IMG/VR virus record: IMGVR_UViG_3300031566_000009
Location: 18,076-82,075 of that record
From: a virus
Reading direction: 5' to 3' (one strand)
Length of the DNA stretch: 64,000 nucleotides
Below the pieces are notes generated by a model. That model was not told the DNA's origin. It worked only from the letters and a program-made list of their open reading frames with translations, and ran no database searches. Positions within the stretch are counted from its first letter, which is position 1. Each line of letters starts with the position of its first letter. The position numbers were made by a program, and so were the translations under genes. Positions 48,110-57,420 of the stretch are shown in pieces.

Positions 48110-49300
48110 ATGTCTAGAGCAGATACTCCCACGTTGTTAAGCTTGGATCATTATTCAGAGATTCTCGGACTCGATCCTCGACATTTCAATCAAATGAAGT
48201 GTAATGCTTTCCCTGTGGTATCGACCTGTGAATCTATCTGGTATCAATATGACTGGATGGATAAGGGCAAGGCTTCACGGGAGGGGTTAGCGCGGGCCAT
48301 CGCTCAAGCCGAGCAGATGATAATGAATGAGTTAGAGTTCTCACCAGCTCCAAGATGGTTCGAGGCTGAGAAGCACACTTATCCAAGGCAAGATCGAGTG
48401 TTGACTAATTATGGAACAATCTATTATCCAGCACAAAATCAGGATAGACGAAAAACGGTTACTACACGATATGGTTATTTCATAGAGGGTGGCAGAAAAA
48501 AGATCGATGCGATTGGAAGCAATCGACCAGTTCAGTATATCGATTTAGATGGCGATGGCTTCAAGGAAATCGCCAGAGTAACCGTACCTTATATCAATGC
48601 AAATACATCTTTGACTAAAGAGGGAATTGGTGTTTTTCCCTCGACTGATACAGATGAAATCAAGCGTATTCGTGGACTTAAGATAGGACTTACGAATACT
48701 CAAGTAATAATTGAAGGACAAAGTTCACAGTTTGTGCATCCCATCAATTGGCAAATAGATGCTGCTATAAATGGTGACGATGCTACTGTTTTCTTGGATG
48801 AAGTATTCGTTTATTATATTCACACATCTGAACAAGGAACGAGTTTCGCTCCCGTAGTCTTCGAGTGGGAAAGAAGCACTGAAATAAACTTCGTAACAGC
48901 ATCTGGAGTACTGCGGGCACGAAATCCTAATCTTGGAATCGTAACATTAGTTCCAGCGGTTTGGGATAGTGCTACATCAACATGGTTAGCTGCATATTTC
49001 AATATCACAGATGAACCGTACTACGCCAATCTCTATTATAGGGCTGGATTTCCTGTGAATTATCAGGGAAGAATGGCTGCGCCCTTTGATAGAGCCGTGG
49101 CAGCTCTCGCAACTTCTCTGCTCACTGAGCCAATCTGTGGTTGTGGTGGGTCTGAGAAGTTGGCACAGGAATGGCAATCTAGGCCAACAAGTCCTGTAGC
49201 TTTTGAGCAGTTGACAGCTCCATTTGGACCTAAAAATGGGGCTTGGGAAGCGTGGTTGATAGTTTCGCAATACTTGGGCGTTGGATACGCCTTGACTTAG
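48110..49300 (+). CDS. Head-tail connector-like structural protein
   Basis: This 396-residue protein opens TLLSLDHYSEILGLDPRHFN, a start I associate with phage connector/structural proteins. It continues with helical then beta-rich regions, including QYIDLDGDGFKEI, which looks like a calcium loop, and a CGCGG patch. Position between head and tail genes fits a connector role. Confidence 0.6.
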   Translation: MSRADTPTLLSLDHYSEILGLDPRHFNQMKCNAFPVVSTCESIWYQYDWMDKGKASREGLARAIAQAEQMIMNELEFSPAPRWFEAEKHTYPRQDRVLTNYGTIYYPAQNQDRRKTVTTRYGYFIEGGRKKIDAIGSNRPVQYIDLDGDGFKEIARVTVPYINANTSLTKEGIGVFPSTDTDEIKRIRGLKIGLTNTQVIIEGQSSQFVHPINWQIDAAINGDDATVFLDEVFVYYIHTSEQGTSFAPVVFEWERSTEINFVTASGVLRARNPNLGIVTLVPAVWDSATSTWLAAYFNITDEPYYANLYYRAGFPVNYQGRMAAPFDRAVAALATSLLTEPICGCGGSEKLAQEWQSRPTSPVAFEQLTAPFGPKNGAWEAWLIVSQYLGVGYALT

Positions 49301-49309
49301 GAGGTTAAA

Positions 49310-50818
49310 ATGACTGACATTTTTTGGAAACGTGGGCAAGGAAGGGCTTTCATACAGCCTTATCGAAATCCTTCCCACAATAATGTTTATCTCGGCTGTG
49401 CTAGAGTTGGAGGTTACACCAAATCTCACGGTGATCTCACACCAGTGTATTGTCCATCTCCTGAAAGGTATGGACAATATGAAGTGGTAGATGTCATCAG
49501 AGGTGAAGGTGGACTTCCGACTACATCGGTCGATGCTCGATTTGGTTTGGTCAATGAAATTCTCGAACAAGAATGCGATTTCGATCTGGATGTGCATTAT
49601 GGAAGGTGTGCTGATCCCACAGATTTCAATAGGGGTTGGGAGAAAATCATAAAGTTTGAGCGGTCTGGAATCACAGAGGAATCTTCAGACGAACTTTCCT
49701 CTTTGGAACCTACCGATGAAGCTTTGATTATGCTCACTGCAAGCATTACTTCTTGGACACGGATTTTTATCGAAAGAATGACCTATGCCGAACGAGCCGC
49801 TAGTGAGACCGATACTCCAGTTTTGGCGGTCGCTATCTGCGACGATTTATCCTGTGGTGAGTGTGGTTGGGAGTCTGGAGGTTGCCGACGGCTGTTGGCT
49901 GCTACAGCGGCAGTTGCGGGATCTCCTTACGATCTTCCTGAGCTACTCGAATCTTTGGATAAAGGCTTAAACTGGAACGAGTGGGACATCGATACGCTCC
50001 ATGATGCAGATGTCTCAGGGATCGCCTGTGTTGGAAGTCGCGTAGCTGTAGTCTCTGCTGGTTCTACAGGACTGCACTATGCAAGTTTGTCTGACTTGGA
50101 CTCGTGGACGGAAGTCTCGAATGTGTTCCAAGTTGGCGCACTGCCTTTGGCAATCTTCGCATTCTCTCCAACACAAGTCTGGATTGTCGGACAGAATGGC
50201 TACGTATACTTCACAGACGACATCACCTCTGCTGCGGCTTACGAAGTTCAGGATGCTGGCGCGGCTGCTGCTGGGGATGACCTTTTGGACGTTCACGCTG
50301 CGACCAGTCGAAACGTGGTGGCGGTCGGCGAACTCGGTACAGTAGTTGTAACAACGAATGGGGGACTCACCTGGGCTGCGGCAGCTTCATCGCCTACTGC
50401 CTCTGATCTCTACTGCGTGTGGACGAGGACACCATATCATTGGTTGGTCGGTGGTGCAGATGGGAATCTCTACTACACACTAAATGCGGCTGTGGCTTGG
50501 GTACAGAAGGAATTCCCCGATGACGGAAGTGGTATCGTGGAGGACATCGTTTTTTATGGCTACACAAATTCCTCGGTAGGATTCCTAGCCTATGCTTACG
50601 ATCCTACAGGGACGCCACCGAGTGCGACGAGTGATGGACGGATCTTAAGGACTTTGGACTCAGGTAACAGTTGGTACATCGTGCCAGAGGAAGAGGCGTC
50701 ATCTGTTCCTGACAATCTTGCCTTGACAGAACTCGCTGTTTGCCGAGATCCAAACTTCGTTTTGGCAGGTGGCTATCGCACACTTTTGGATGGTGTGGTT
50801 GTTGTCGGAGAAGGCTGA
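49310..50818 (+). CDS. Tail protein with YCF48-like propeller
   Basis: This 502-residue protein has an N-terminal domain (1-170) of tail-tube-like character. A beta-propeller with repeated blades follows: SPTQVWIVGQNGYVYFTDD, SRNVVAVGELGTVVVTTNGG, WLVGGADGNLYYT. These resemble the photosystem-assembly YCF48/HCF136 fold. The propeller may decorate the tail surface and bind host polymers. A cysteine cluster (CDDLSCGECGWESGGC) lies between the two parts. Confidence 0.7.
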   Translation: MTDIFWKRGQGRAFIQPYRNPSHNNVYLGCARVGGYTKSHGDLTPVYCPSPERYGQYEVVDVIRGEGGLPTTSVDARFGLVNEILEQECDFDLDVHYGRCADPTDFNRGWEKIIKFERSGITEESSDELSSLEPTDEALIMLTASITSWTRIFIERMTYAERAASETDTPVLAVAICDDLSCGECGWESGGCRRLLAATAAVAGSPYDLPELLESLDKGLNWNEWDIDTLHDADVSGIACVGSRVAVVSAGSTGLHYASLSDLDSWTEVSNVFQVGALPLAIFAFSPTQVWIVGQNGYVYFTDDITSAAAYEVQDAGAAAAGDDLLDVHAATSRNVVAVGELGTVVVTTNGGLTWAAAASSPTASDLYCVWTRTPYHWLVGGADGNLYYTLNAAVAWVQKEFPDDGSGIVEDIVFYGYTNSSVGFLAYAYDPTGTPPSATSDGRILRTLDSGNSWYIVPEEEASSVPDNLALTELAVCRDPNFVLAGGYRTLLDGVVVVGEG

Positions 50819-50824
50819 GTTTAG

Positions 50825-50853
50825 AGAGGGTGAGGCTTTCAACCTCACCCTCT
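50825..50853 (+). other. Perfect hairpin after the tail gene
   Basis: AGAGGGTGAGG and CCTCACCCTCT form an 11-bp stem with a 7-base loop, longer if a two-base bulge is allowed. Like the hairpin after the capsid gene, it has no U tract and follows a probably abundant structural gene. Confidence 0.75.
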
Positions 50854-50870
50854 AAATAAGGAGGAAGAAT

Positions 50871-51629
50871 TTGTATAAAAGGGGGACACCTGAATATGAT
50901 TTGTGGAGAGACACGCCTAAATATGATTTATGGCGTAAGCGAATCTCTGTAGCAATGACTGGTAAAAGGATGTCTGAAGAAACCAAGCAGAAGATAAGTG
51001 AAGCGAAGATTGGTGAGCGAAATCCCTTTTATGGTAAACATCATAGCGCGGCTACACTTGCAAAGATGAGTGCAACAAGGATTGGCAAACAGTGTGGTGA
51101 ACAAAATCCTATGTATGGAAAACATCACAGCGTGGTGACGCTTGCGAAAATGAGTGCAGCAGAGATTGGCAAACAACGCGGTGAGCGACACCCCATGTAT
51201 GGGAAACATCCTAGTACAGAGACCCTTGCAAAAATGAGTGCAATAAAGATTGGTAAACATCCTAGTGATGAGACACGTGCGAAAACAAGTGCAGCGATGA
51301 CTGGTGAACAAAATCCTTCTTGGCGTGGTGGTATCTCGTTTGAGCCATATCCAACGACTTGGACTGCCCATTTTCGGAAGGCAATACGAAAGCGCGACAA
51401 CCACACCTGTGCATTATGTAGTAAGGTGCAGGGGGAAAAGAGATTTGCGGTTCATCACATCAACTACGATAAAGAGGATCTGCGCCCCGAAAATTTGGTT
51501 ACTCTTTGTAAATCTTGTCACAGCAAAACTGGCAGTGATCGTGAATACTGGACGAATCTCTTCGAGATGGTTTACGTTCCTGATTTTTCCAAATGGCCTA
51601 TATTCCTGATTTCCCAAAAGAAAGGATGA
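50871..51629 (+). CDS. NUMOD3-repeat HNH homing endonuclease
   Basis: This 252-residue protein starts at TTG behind AAGGAGG. Five NUMOD3-type DNA-binding repeats (TKQKISEAKIG-RNPFYGK style) fill residues 24-145. They are followed by a C-terminal HNH (CALCSKVQGEKRFAVHHINY, CKSCHSK). A mobile nuclease inserted in the tail operon. Confidence 0.9.
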   Translation: MYKRGTPEYDLWRDTPKYDLWRKRISVAMTGKRMSEETKQKISEAKIGERNPFYGKHHSAATLAKMSATRIGKQCGEQNPMYGKHHSVVTLAKMSAAEIGKQRGERHPMYGKHPSTETLAKMSAIKIGKHPSDETRAKTSAAMTGEQNPSWRGGISFEPYPTTWTAHFRKAIRKRDNHTCALCSKVQGEKRFAVHHINYDKEDLRPENLVTLCKSCHSKTGSDREYWTNLFEMVYVPDFSKWPIFLISQKKG

Positions 51630-51636
51630 AAACAGA

Positions 51637-52239
51637 ATGAGTCTGACTGCTGATGAATTGGCTGGAAAGGCCCTCGAAAAAGAGGGAGCACAAAAATCTG
51701 TGATCACTCTTGCAAGCGGCGCAGTTGTAGAAGCACGGCCTGTGCCCGATATGGTGCTTCAATCACTATTCTTACAATATCCAGAACCACAACCGCCTAT
51801 CTTGGAGACGGAAGTACGTGGAAAAATGATCCGAGAGGCGAATATGAGCGATCCCGATTATCTCGCGGCGGTAGCAAAGAGAAATGGGGTGCTCAGTGAT
51901 GCTGTGCTCAATCTGACTCTTCTCAGAGGTTTGAAGATTTTACAGTTGCCGCCAGATTTGCCTGAGTATGGCGAAGATGATTCGTGGGTAGAAGAGCTTT
52001 CTGATCTGGGTATAGAGATTCCAGAGAAGAAAACGCTTCGAAAACTTCTTTGGATGCGATACTATGTAGCCGTTTCTACAGGCGACTTGGTAAAACTTCA
52101 ACAGGAGAGCATGAGGCTTGCTGGAACCTCTGAGGAGGAGATCCAAGTCGCCATGCAGCGGTTTCAGCGTGACCGTGGACGGGATGCCGATACAGCACCT
52201 TCAGCAGACGACTCAGAAGGGATCGGAGATCAGGTATAG
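51637..52239 (+). CDS. Tail assembly chaperone-like protein (first frame)
   Basis: This 200-residue protein is helical with an acidic end, immediately before the second-frame ORF and the tape measure. In siphoviruses this place holds the tail assembly chaperones, made as a short form and a frameshifted long form. Sequence is consistent in size and composition. Confidence 0.7.
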   Translation: MSLTADELAGKALEKEGAQKSVITLASGAVVEARPVPDMVLQSLFLQYPEPQPPILETEVRGKMIREANMSDPDYLAAVAKRNGVLSDAVLNLTLLRGLKILQLPPDLPEYGEDDSWVEELSDLGIEIPEKKTLRKLLWMRYYVAVSTGDLVKLQQESMRLAGTSEEEIQVAMQRFQRDRGRDADTAPSADDSEGIGDQV

Positions 52240-52387
52240 CAGAGATTACGAATGTAGAGAAGCTGCTAGATTTGCCCACGCCTCTTGGCGTGAGTTTCAG
52301 CGACTTTCGCAAGTGGAGAAAGCGCAGACTTTGGCGCATTTCAGGTTAAAACATATGATAGACGCAACAATTATGAGTAGGAAATAA
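52184..52387 (+). CDS. Second-frame tail chaperone segment
   Basis: The +1 frame relative to the gene in front encodes YSRDYECREAARFAHASW, REFQRLSQVEKAQTLAHFRL and ends touching the tape-measure ATG. This resembles the C-terminal extension of frameshifted chaperones. It could arise by +1 (or -2) ribosomal slippage before 52239, or from a start such as ATG 52184. I cannot fix the slip site. Confidence 0.55.
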   Translation: MPIQHLQQTTQKGSEIRYSRDYECREAARFAHASWREFQRLSQVEKAQTLAHFRLKHMIDATIMSRK

Positions 52388-55300
52388 TGGCTGCAATTGG
52401 TATAGAATTCGTCGCAGTAGGTATTTCCCGTTTTATGCGGGTGTTGACCACTGCTGAATCCGCTATAAAAAAGGGAAGTCAGGGATTTGTTGATGCTGCG
52501 AAAACATCGTTGAGTTATGCTCAGCGACAACAATCCCTCGCTATAGCAATTAATAAAGTAAAAGAAGCACAAGATAAAAATTTGGTAGTTCACCCCGCCA
52601 TTTTAGTAGCCATCGAGAAGGAGAAAAGAGCACTAAAACTACTTTATGCAGAAATGCGTACTGGCCGTGCTGATATGGTTGCAACTACTGCTGAAGCTGG
52701 AAAATTCGCGCGTAATCTTTATACGATTAGTTTTGCAGCAGGAGTAGCGAGTGCAGCCCTTTTGAAATTCAGCCAGGTTAATTTGAAAACGGCCCTATCC
52801 GTTGAGAAACCTGCTATCGCTTTAGAGATACTCACCGAAAATACGAATGCTCATAGAGAAGCTGTTGCAGCCGAAATAGTGGAACTTCAAAATCTCAATA
52901 TGACTCAAGGTGATGCCACTCAGATGGTCGCCAGATTTATGGCTGCCCGATTCGATCTTACTAAAGCCTCTGATGTTGCAGAGATGGGTACACATCAATC
53001 TATACTTACTGATTTGGAGGCTATAGAAGTCATTGAGCGCATGACTGATGCCATTGTAAACAGGACTACTAGAGGATTGAGAGACTTAGATTTGTATATG
53101 CGCACTAATGAGACATTTGAAGACTTTGCTGAAAATTTAGAAATACGCATCAAGGATATGTCGAAAAGCGAGCAGATGGAGGCAATTTTTAATGCGATTT
53201 TGGAACGAACTAATGTTTTAATGGGCGTGACAAATGAACTATGGGAATCTGGTGGAGGGTTACTTCAGATTTATCACACCCAAGTCAAAGATTTGCAGGC
53301 GACTCTTGGAAAAGGCTTGCTTCCTTCTCTCATCGATGTATTGAAAGTTGCGAATGATTTTCTAGAATGGTTAAATAAACTTCCTAAAGCTGCTACAGAT
53401 GCCATAGCTATATTAGCACTTCTCGCTGGGGCGCTTGCTGGTGTAACAACGAGCACCCTTATGCTTGTAGGTCTTCTTAGAATAGCTGGACTTGACGCTC
53501 TCCTTGCTAAAATAGGAACTATTGCTACTGCAATTACTCCTGCAGTTGGTATAGCTGTTTTGGTTTTGGGTGCTCTTACCATAGGGATTAGTCGAGTCAC
53601 TAAAGCGATCAAAGACTTGAAAACAGCTCCTTTGGAGGATGCCATCCAATCTATGGAAAGAATCTTTTCTGGAATTCTAAAAATACCTCTTGTTCCTCGT
53701 CCAATTGCTGAATGGATAGTACGCAAACTTAGGGAACTTTTTGATATAGTTACAGACGAAGCCGAAAAAGCGGGACGGGATGTAGGACGAGCCTTCATAG
53801 ATGCTATGGTCGAAGAAATAGATGCACAACTTCGTAAAATCGACATCGAGGCAACTCGTTTAGCAGAAGCATTTGAACTCGAACAAGCAAAGGCAACAAT
53901 AGTTCTCGTTCCTTTGCGATTGCAAGAATTACAGATTCAAAGAAATATTGACAAAACGCAACGATTAGCTGATGCAGCAGAAGAACTAGCCGAAGGCCCG
54001 CTAAAGAATGCGCAAGCCCAACTTAAATTGCTTGGTGACATCTCCAAAGATTTGGATAGAGCACTACTACCTTATGAACATGCTCTGAAACGAACAGAAG
54101 CCGCTGCTGCTGAAATACTCATTCCTTTACGAGCACAGGAAAGGTCTCTGCAACGACAACTTGATTTGCTGGAACGGAGAATCGCTCTCGAACGAAGGTC
54201 TTTGGAAAATGCTCTTAGAGCAGCAGAATTGTCCCTGCGTGGAATCGAGGATCAAGTCTATGCCCTCGATAAGGCCCTGTGGCCTTTGCAGGACGCCTTT
54301 ACTCAGATTCGTGCCGATGCCGATTTGGTGTTGATTCCGCTCCGCAGGCAGCAAAGGGCCATCGAGCGGCAGATAGATTCTATGACTCGTCTATCCGAGA
54401 TAGAACAAGAACGGATCGAGAGACACCTTCGTGCTCTGGAGAAGCAGAGAGACGCTTTACAAGAGATCATCGACGTTGACAGAGATCGTCTTGAGTTAAT
54501 CAATCACGAAATCTTCATGGAGCAGTTACGTAATAGAATTCTTCAACGAGTTACTTCTGCTGGACTCCTTACTATGCAATCTCAATCAGCAGTCTTACAA
54601 GATCAACTCGATCTTCGGCAAGAACAGATGAAGGCCCTGAATGAGCAGACCAAAGACGAACGCGAGAGACTACAAGATGTAAAAGATACTCTTGAGGAAC
54701 AACTTGAACCTCTCAAAAAGCGTCTGCAGCTAATCCTTGATGCCATCGCTCCTGAAGAAGAAAGAGTGCTCTTCGCTCAAGAAGAACTTCGCTTGGAGGA
54801 GGCGAGGCAGGCGGCATCCAGAATAACTTTAGAGCAGCAAAGACGATTGGCCGAGGAAGAAGTAGAGCAAGCGCGACGTAGACTCGAAGACTTTGATGAA
54901 TTAGCTATAGCACGAACTCAAGCACTAAGAGATGAACTTATACTTATAGGAGATGTAATCACCCGTGAGGAGGAAAGAATACAACAAGCGCGTGATGAAC
55001 TAGAATTAGCGCGTATGCGGCAAACCGAAACCAGAATAGCACTCGAAAATGCAGTCCTTCTGTGGGAAGATATACGAGACACAGCTCAAATACACTTTGA
55101 TATAATTAAGGAAACTTATGATACTATACTCGAAGGTTTAAAAAATGAGTTGGACGCTGTGGGATTTCTCATAACCGCAAGAGAAGATGAACTCAAGATA
55201 ATTAGTTTAATAAGAGATGCGGTAGACGCTACCCTGAAGCTGGAAAAGGATCAACTTGAAACAAGAAAGAAATATTTATCAATATTGAAGGAGATCCAAG

Positions 55301-55527
55301 AACTTCCGCTTATTATGAAAAATGGTGCAACTGGTGGTGCAACTGCAACTCCCTCTGCTGCTACGATTCCCACTGTGCCAATGCCATTACCTGTGCCCAC
55401 ACCATCAATAACAAGTCAATCTAGTGTAGTTGGACCGACGATTCAATTAGTGGCGCATTATGGTAAAGTGCAGTCTATAGCGACTATAAAGGACGACGTG
55501 GAGTTAATGTTATCATATGCGAGTTAG
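52387..55527 (+). CDS. Tape measure protein
   Basis: This 1046-residue protein has a helical N-terminus, a hydrophobic central part (about 335-420, with several membrane-like helices) and a very long coiled coil (about 480-960; repeated ERxxLE-type heptads). It then has a Pro/Ala linker and a short C-terminal domain. At roughly 1.5 angstrom per residue the tail would be near 150 nm. It follows the chaperone pair and its ATG overlaps their stop. Confidence 0.95.
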   Translation: MAAIGIEFVAVGISRFMRVLTTAESAIKKGSQGFVDAAKTSLSYAQRQQSLAIAINKVKEAQDKNLVVHPAILVAIEKEKRALKLLYAEMRTGRADMVATTAEAGKFARNLYTISFAAGVASAALLKFSQVNLKTALSVEKPAIALEILTENTNAHREAVAAEIVELQNLNMTQGDATQMVARFMAARFDLTKASDVAEMGTHQSILTDLEAIEVIERMTDAIVNRTTRGLRDLDLYMRTNETFEDFAENLEIRIKDMSKSEQMEAIFNAILERTNVLMGVTNELWESGGGLLQIYHTQVKDLQATLGKGLLPSLIDVLKVANDFLEWLNKLPKAATDAIAILALLAGALAGVTTSTLMLVGLLRIAGLDALLAKIGTIATAITPAVGIAVLVLGALTIGISRVTKAIKDLKTAPLEDAIQSMERIFSGILKIPLVPRPIAEWIVRKLRELFDIVTDEAEKAGRDVGRAFIDAMVEEIDAQLRKIDIEATRLAEAFELEQAKATIVLVPLRLQELQIQRNIDKTQRLADAAEELAEGPLKNAQAQLKLLGDISKDLDRALLPYEHALKRTEAAAAEILIPLRAQERSLQRQLDLLERRIALERRSLENALRAAELSLRGIEDQVYALDKALWPLQDAFTQIRADADLVLIPLRRQQRAIERQIDSMTRLSEIEQERIERHLRALEKQRDALQEIIDVDRDRLELINHEIFMEQLRNRILQRVTSAGLLTMQSQSAVLQDQLDLRQEQMKALNEQTKDERERLQDVKDTLEEQLEPLKKRLQLILDAIAPEEERVLFAQEELRLEEARQAASRITLEQQRRLAEEEVEQARRRLEDFDELAIARTQALRDELILIGDVITREEERIQQARDELELARMRQTETRIALENAVLLWEDIRDTAQIHFDIIKETYDTILEGLKNELDAVGFLITAREDELKIISLIRDAVDATLKLEKDQLETRKKYLSILKEIQELPLIMKNGATGGATATPSAATIPTVPMPLPVPTPSITSQSSVVGPTIQLVAHYGKVQSIATIKDDVELMLSYAS

Positions 55528-56422
55528 ACACCAGAAGGGCGAAACTTTTCGCATCGTAACAGCCTGTGACGGAAAAACTTGGTTAGATTGGCCTATGGCT
55601 CTTACGGAGATTAGCGGCTTGGCTATGCCTCCTCTGGAACACAGGACTTCTCGTTCTCCATTTCAACATGGAGAGACCCTGTTGGGCACGGTGCTAAGGC
55701 CAAGGGTAGTGCAAATAAGTATGCACTTGCGGGGCTGTGATAGGCCGCAGATGTGGGCGTTGCGTACTCAGGTAATCGAGTTACTAAATCCCTTGCTGGG
55801 ACAATTCAAGTTTCAGGTGCTCTTCGACGATGGAAATATCTATGAGCTGTGGAACGTAGTCTTCGATGCTGGTTTTGATGCGGGAACCATCGATCAAATT
55901 CAGCCAGAAACACAAAGGATTTCTCTTCGTCTGATTGCCTATGATCCTGTATGGTATAGTCCACAGCAGATAATGGAAATATCTGGTGGAGAATTAGAAC
56001 CCTGGTTGGTCTTTCCTATGGCATTTCCAATCATGTTTGGTGTAGCAGATGAATTATCTGAGATAGTAGATGTACTGAATTCTGGGAATTGGGTATCTCA
56101 TCCTATCATTATCTTCCAGGGACCGATGGAAGGCCCTATCGTAGAAAATCTTACTACAGAAGAAAAGCTGGAACTAAAATACGCCATACCAGCAGGGGAG
56201 ATAGTCACAATAAACACAACTCCAGGAGTAAAGACTGTAACTAATAGTTCAGGAGATAATTTACTTGGCTATTTGAGCAGCGATTCAGATTTAGGAACGT
56301 TTCATCTAGACCCTTCTCCATTAGCACCTTTGGGAGTGAATGAAATCTATTTCTCTGGAATAAACTTGGGTGGGGTGGGACAGGCTAGAATAGAATGGTA
56401 TAATAGATACTTAGGAATATAG
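55517..56422 (+). CDS. Distal tail (Dit-like) protein
   Basis: This 301-residue protein begins with a beta-rich domain (RSPFQHGETLLGTVLRPRVVQ then LLNPLLGQFKFQVLF) and later ISLRLIAYDPVWY. These are typical of siphovirus distal tail hub proteins. It lies straight after the tape measure, overlapping its end by 11 bases. Confidence 0.85.
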   Translation: MRVRHQKGETFRIVTACDGKTWLDWPMALTEISGLAMPPLEHRTSRSPFQHGETLLGTVLRPRVVQISMHLRGCDRPQMWALRTQVIELLNPLLGQFKFQVLFDDGNIYELWNVVFDAGFDAGTIDQIQPETQRISLRLIAYDPVWYSPQQIMEISGGELEPWLVFPMAFPIMFGVADELSEIVDVLNSGNWVSHPIIIFQGPMEGPIVENLTTEEKLELKYAIPAGEIVTINTTPGVKTVTNSSGDNLLGYLSSDSDLGTFHLDPSPLAPLGVNEIYFSGINLGGVGQARIEWYNRYLGI

Positions 56423-56433
56423 GAGAGTAATAT

Positions 56434-57420
56434 ATGGCACAAACTTCACAGCCTTGGTTGGGAGTTGCAATCGGAGATGCCTCACGAGCACCTTATTCAG
56501 CCGATGAGTGGGCTGAAATGTTTCGGGATATGTTTGACTCAGACGAGGAGAGAGGCGTTTTGCGAGATCGTGGAGGAGAACTAGCAGGCGCAGTTCTTGG
56601 CGTCACTCAATTCAGGATGGCTTCTGGAGCAGCCTTAGTTAGAGGTAGGTGGTATAACAATAATGCTAATGTAGATTTTGCACCAGCCGTCGCAACTGCT
56701 GGTACACGTAAAGATAGAATCGTCTTATCCTGTTCTTGGAATGATATAAATAGTGCAGCGAGAGATCCAGCTATTCAAACTGCACAGACGATTGTATTGA
56801 TTCGCCTCATTAATCCCAACAATAATGTTGATGCAGTAGCTCCGACTACAACTGACGGTGTTCTTTGGGAAATACCCCTTTACGTAATTGAAATTAATGT
56901 TGCTGGTGCAGTAACCGAGTTTTCGGATGATAGAGAATTCCTCTTAGAGGCTGCAGGTGCTGGTGGATTCTATGATGCTTATGTTTGTGTGCGCGACTTA
57001 GAAGCTCAAGGTGTAAATGGTGGAACTTTCACATTAGGAGCTTGGCGAACACGAGTAATCAATAACGAGCAGGCAGATGCGGCAGGAATTTGTACTCTTG
57101 CAGCCAATCAAATAACTCTCGCTGCTGGAACGTATCGTTGTATGATCTCCGCACCAGCCTTCCGTGTTGGTAATCACCAAACACGTCTCCAAAATATTAC
57201 ACTTGCATCTACTATATTATCAGGTACAACAGAAGGATGTGGTGATGCAGCTTACACAATCACTCGTTCAATCATTGCTGGACGATTCACTTTGGCAGGC
57301 GCACATACCTTGGAAGTGCAACATCGATGTTTAGAGACGATAGCAGGCAGTGGCTTCGGTTCAGCGTGTAACTTTACCGAGGAAATCTATACTATTGCAG
57401 AGTTTTGGAGAGAAGTTTAG
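56434..57420 (+). CDS. Tail-tip protein with C1q/TNF-like end
   Basis: This 328-residue protein has an N-terminal baseplate-like domain (FDSDEERGVLRDRGGELA, then VRGRWYNNNA). Its C-terminal trimer domain of C1q type contains LGAWRTRVINNEQADAAG, LAAGTYRCMISAPAFRVG and TFTLAGAHTLEVQHRC. Such ends bind receptors or assemble the tail tip. A receptor-binding role is likely. Confidence 0.75.
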   Translation: MAQTSQPWLGVAIGDASRAPYSADEWAEMFRDMFDSDEERGVLRDRGGELAGAVLGVTQFRMASGAALVRGRWYNNNANVDFAPAVATAGTRKDRIVLSCSWNDINSAARDPAIQTAQTIVLIRLINPNNNVDAVAPTTTDGVLWEIPLYVIEINVAGAVTEFSDDREFLLEAAGAGGFYDAYVCVRDLEAQGVNGGTFTLGAWRTRVINNEQADAAGICTLAANQITLAAGTYRCMISAPAFRVGNHQTRLQNITLASTILSGTTEGCGDAAYTITRSIIAGRFTLAGAHTLEVQHRCLETIAGSGFGSACNFTEEIYTIAEFWREV

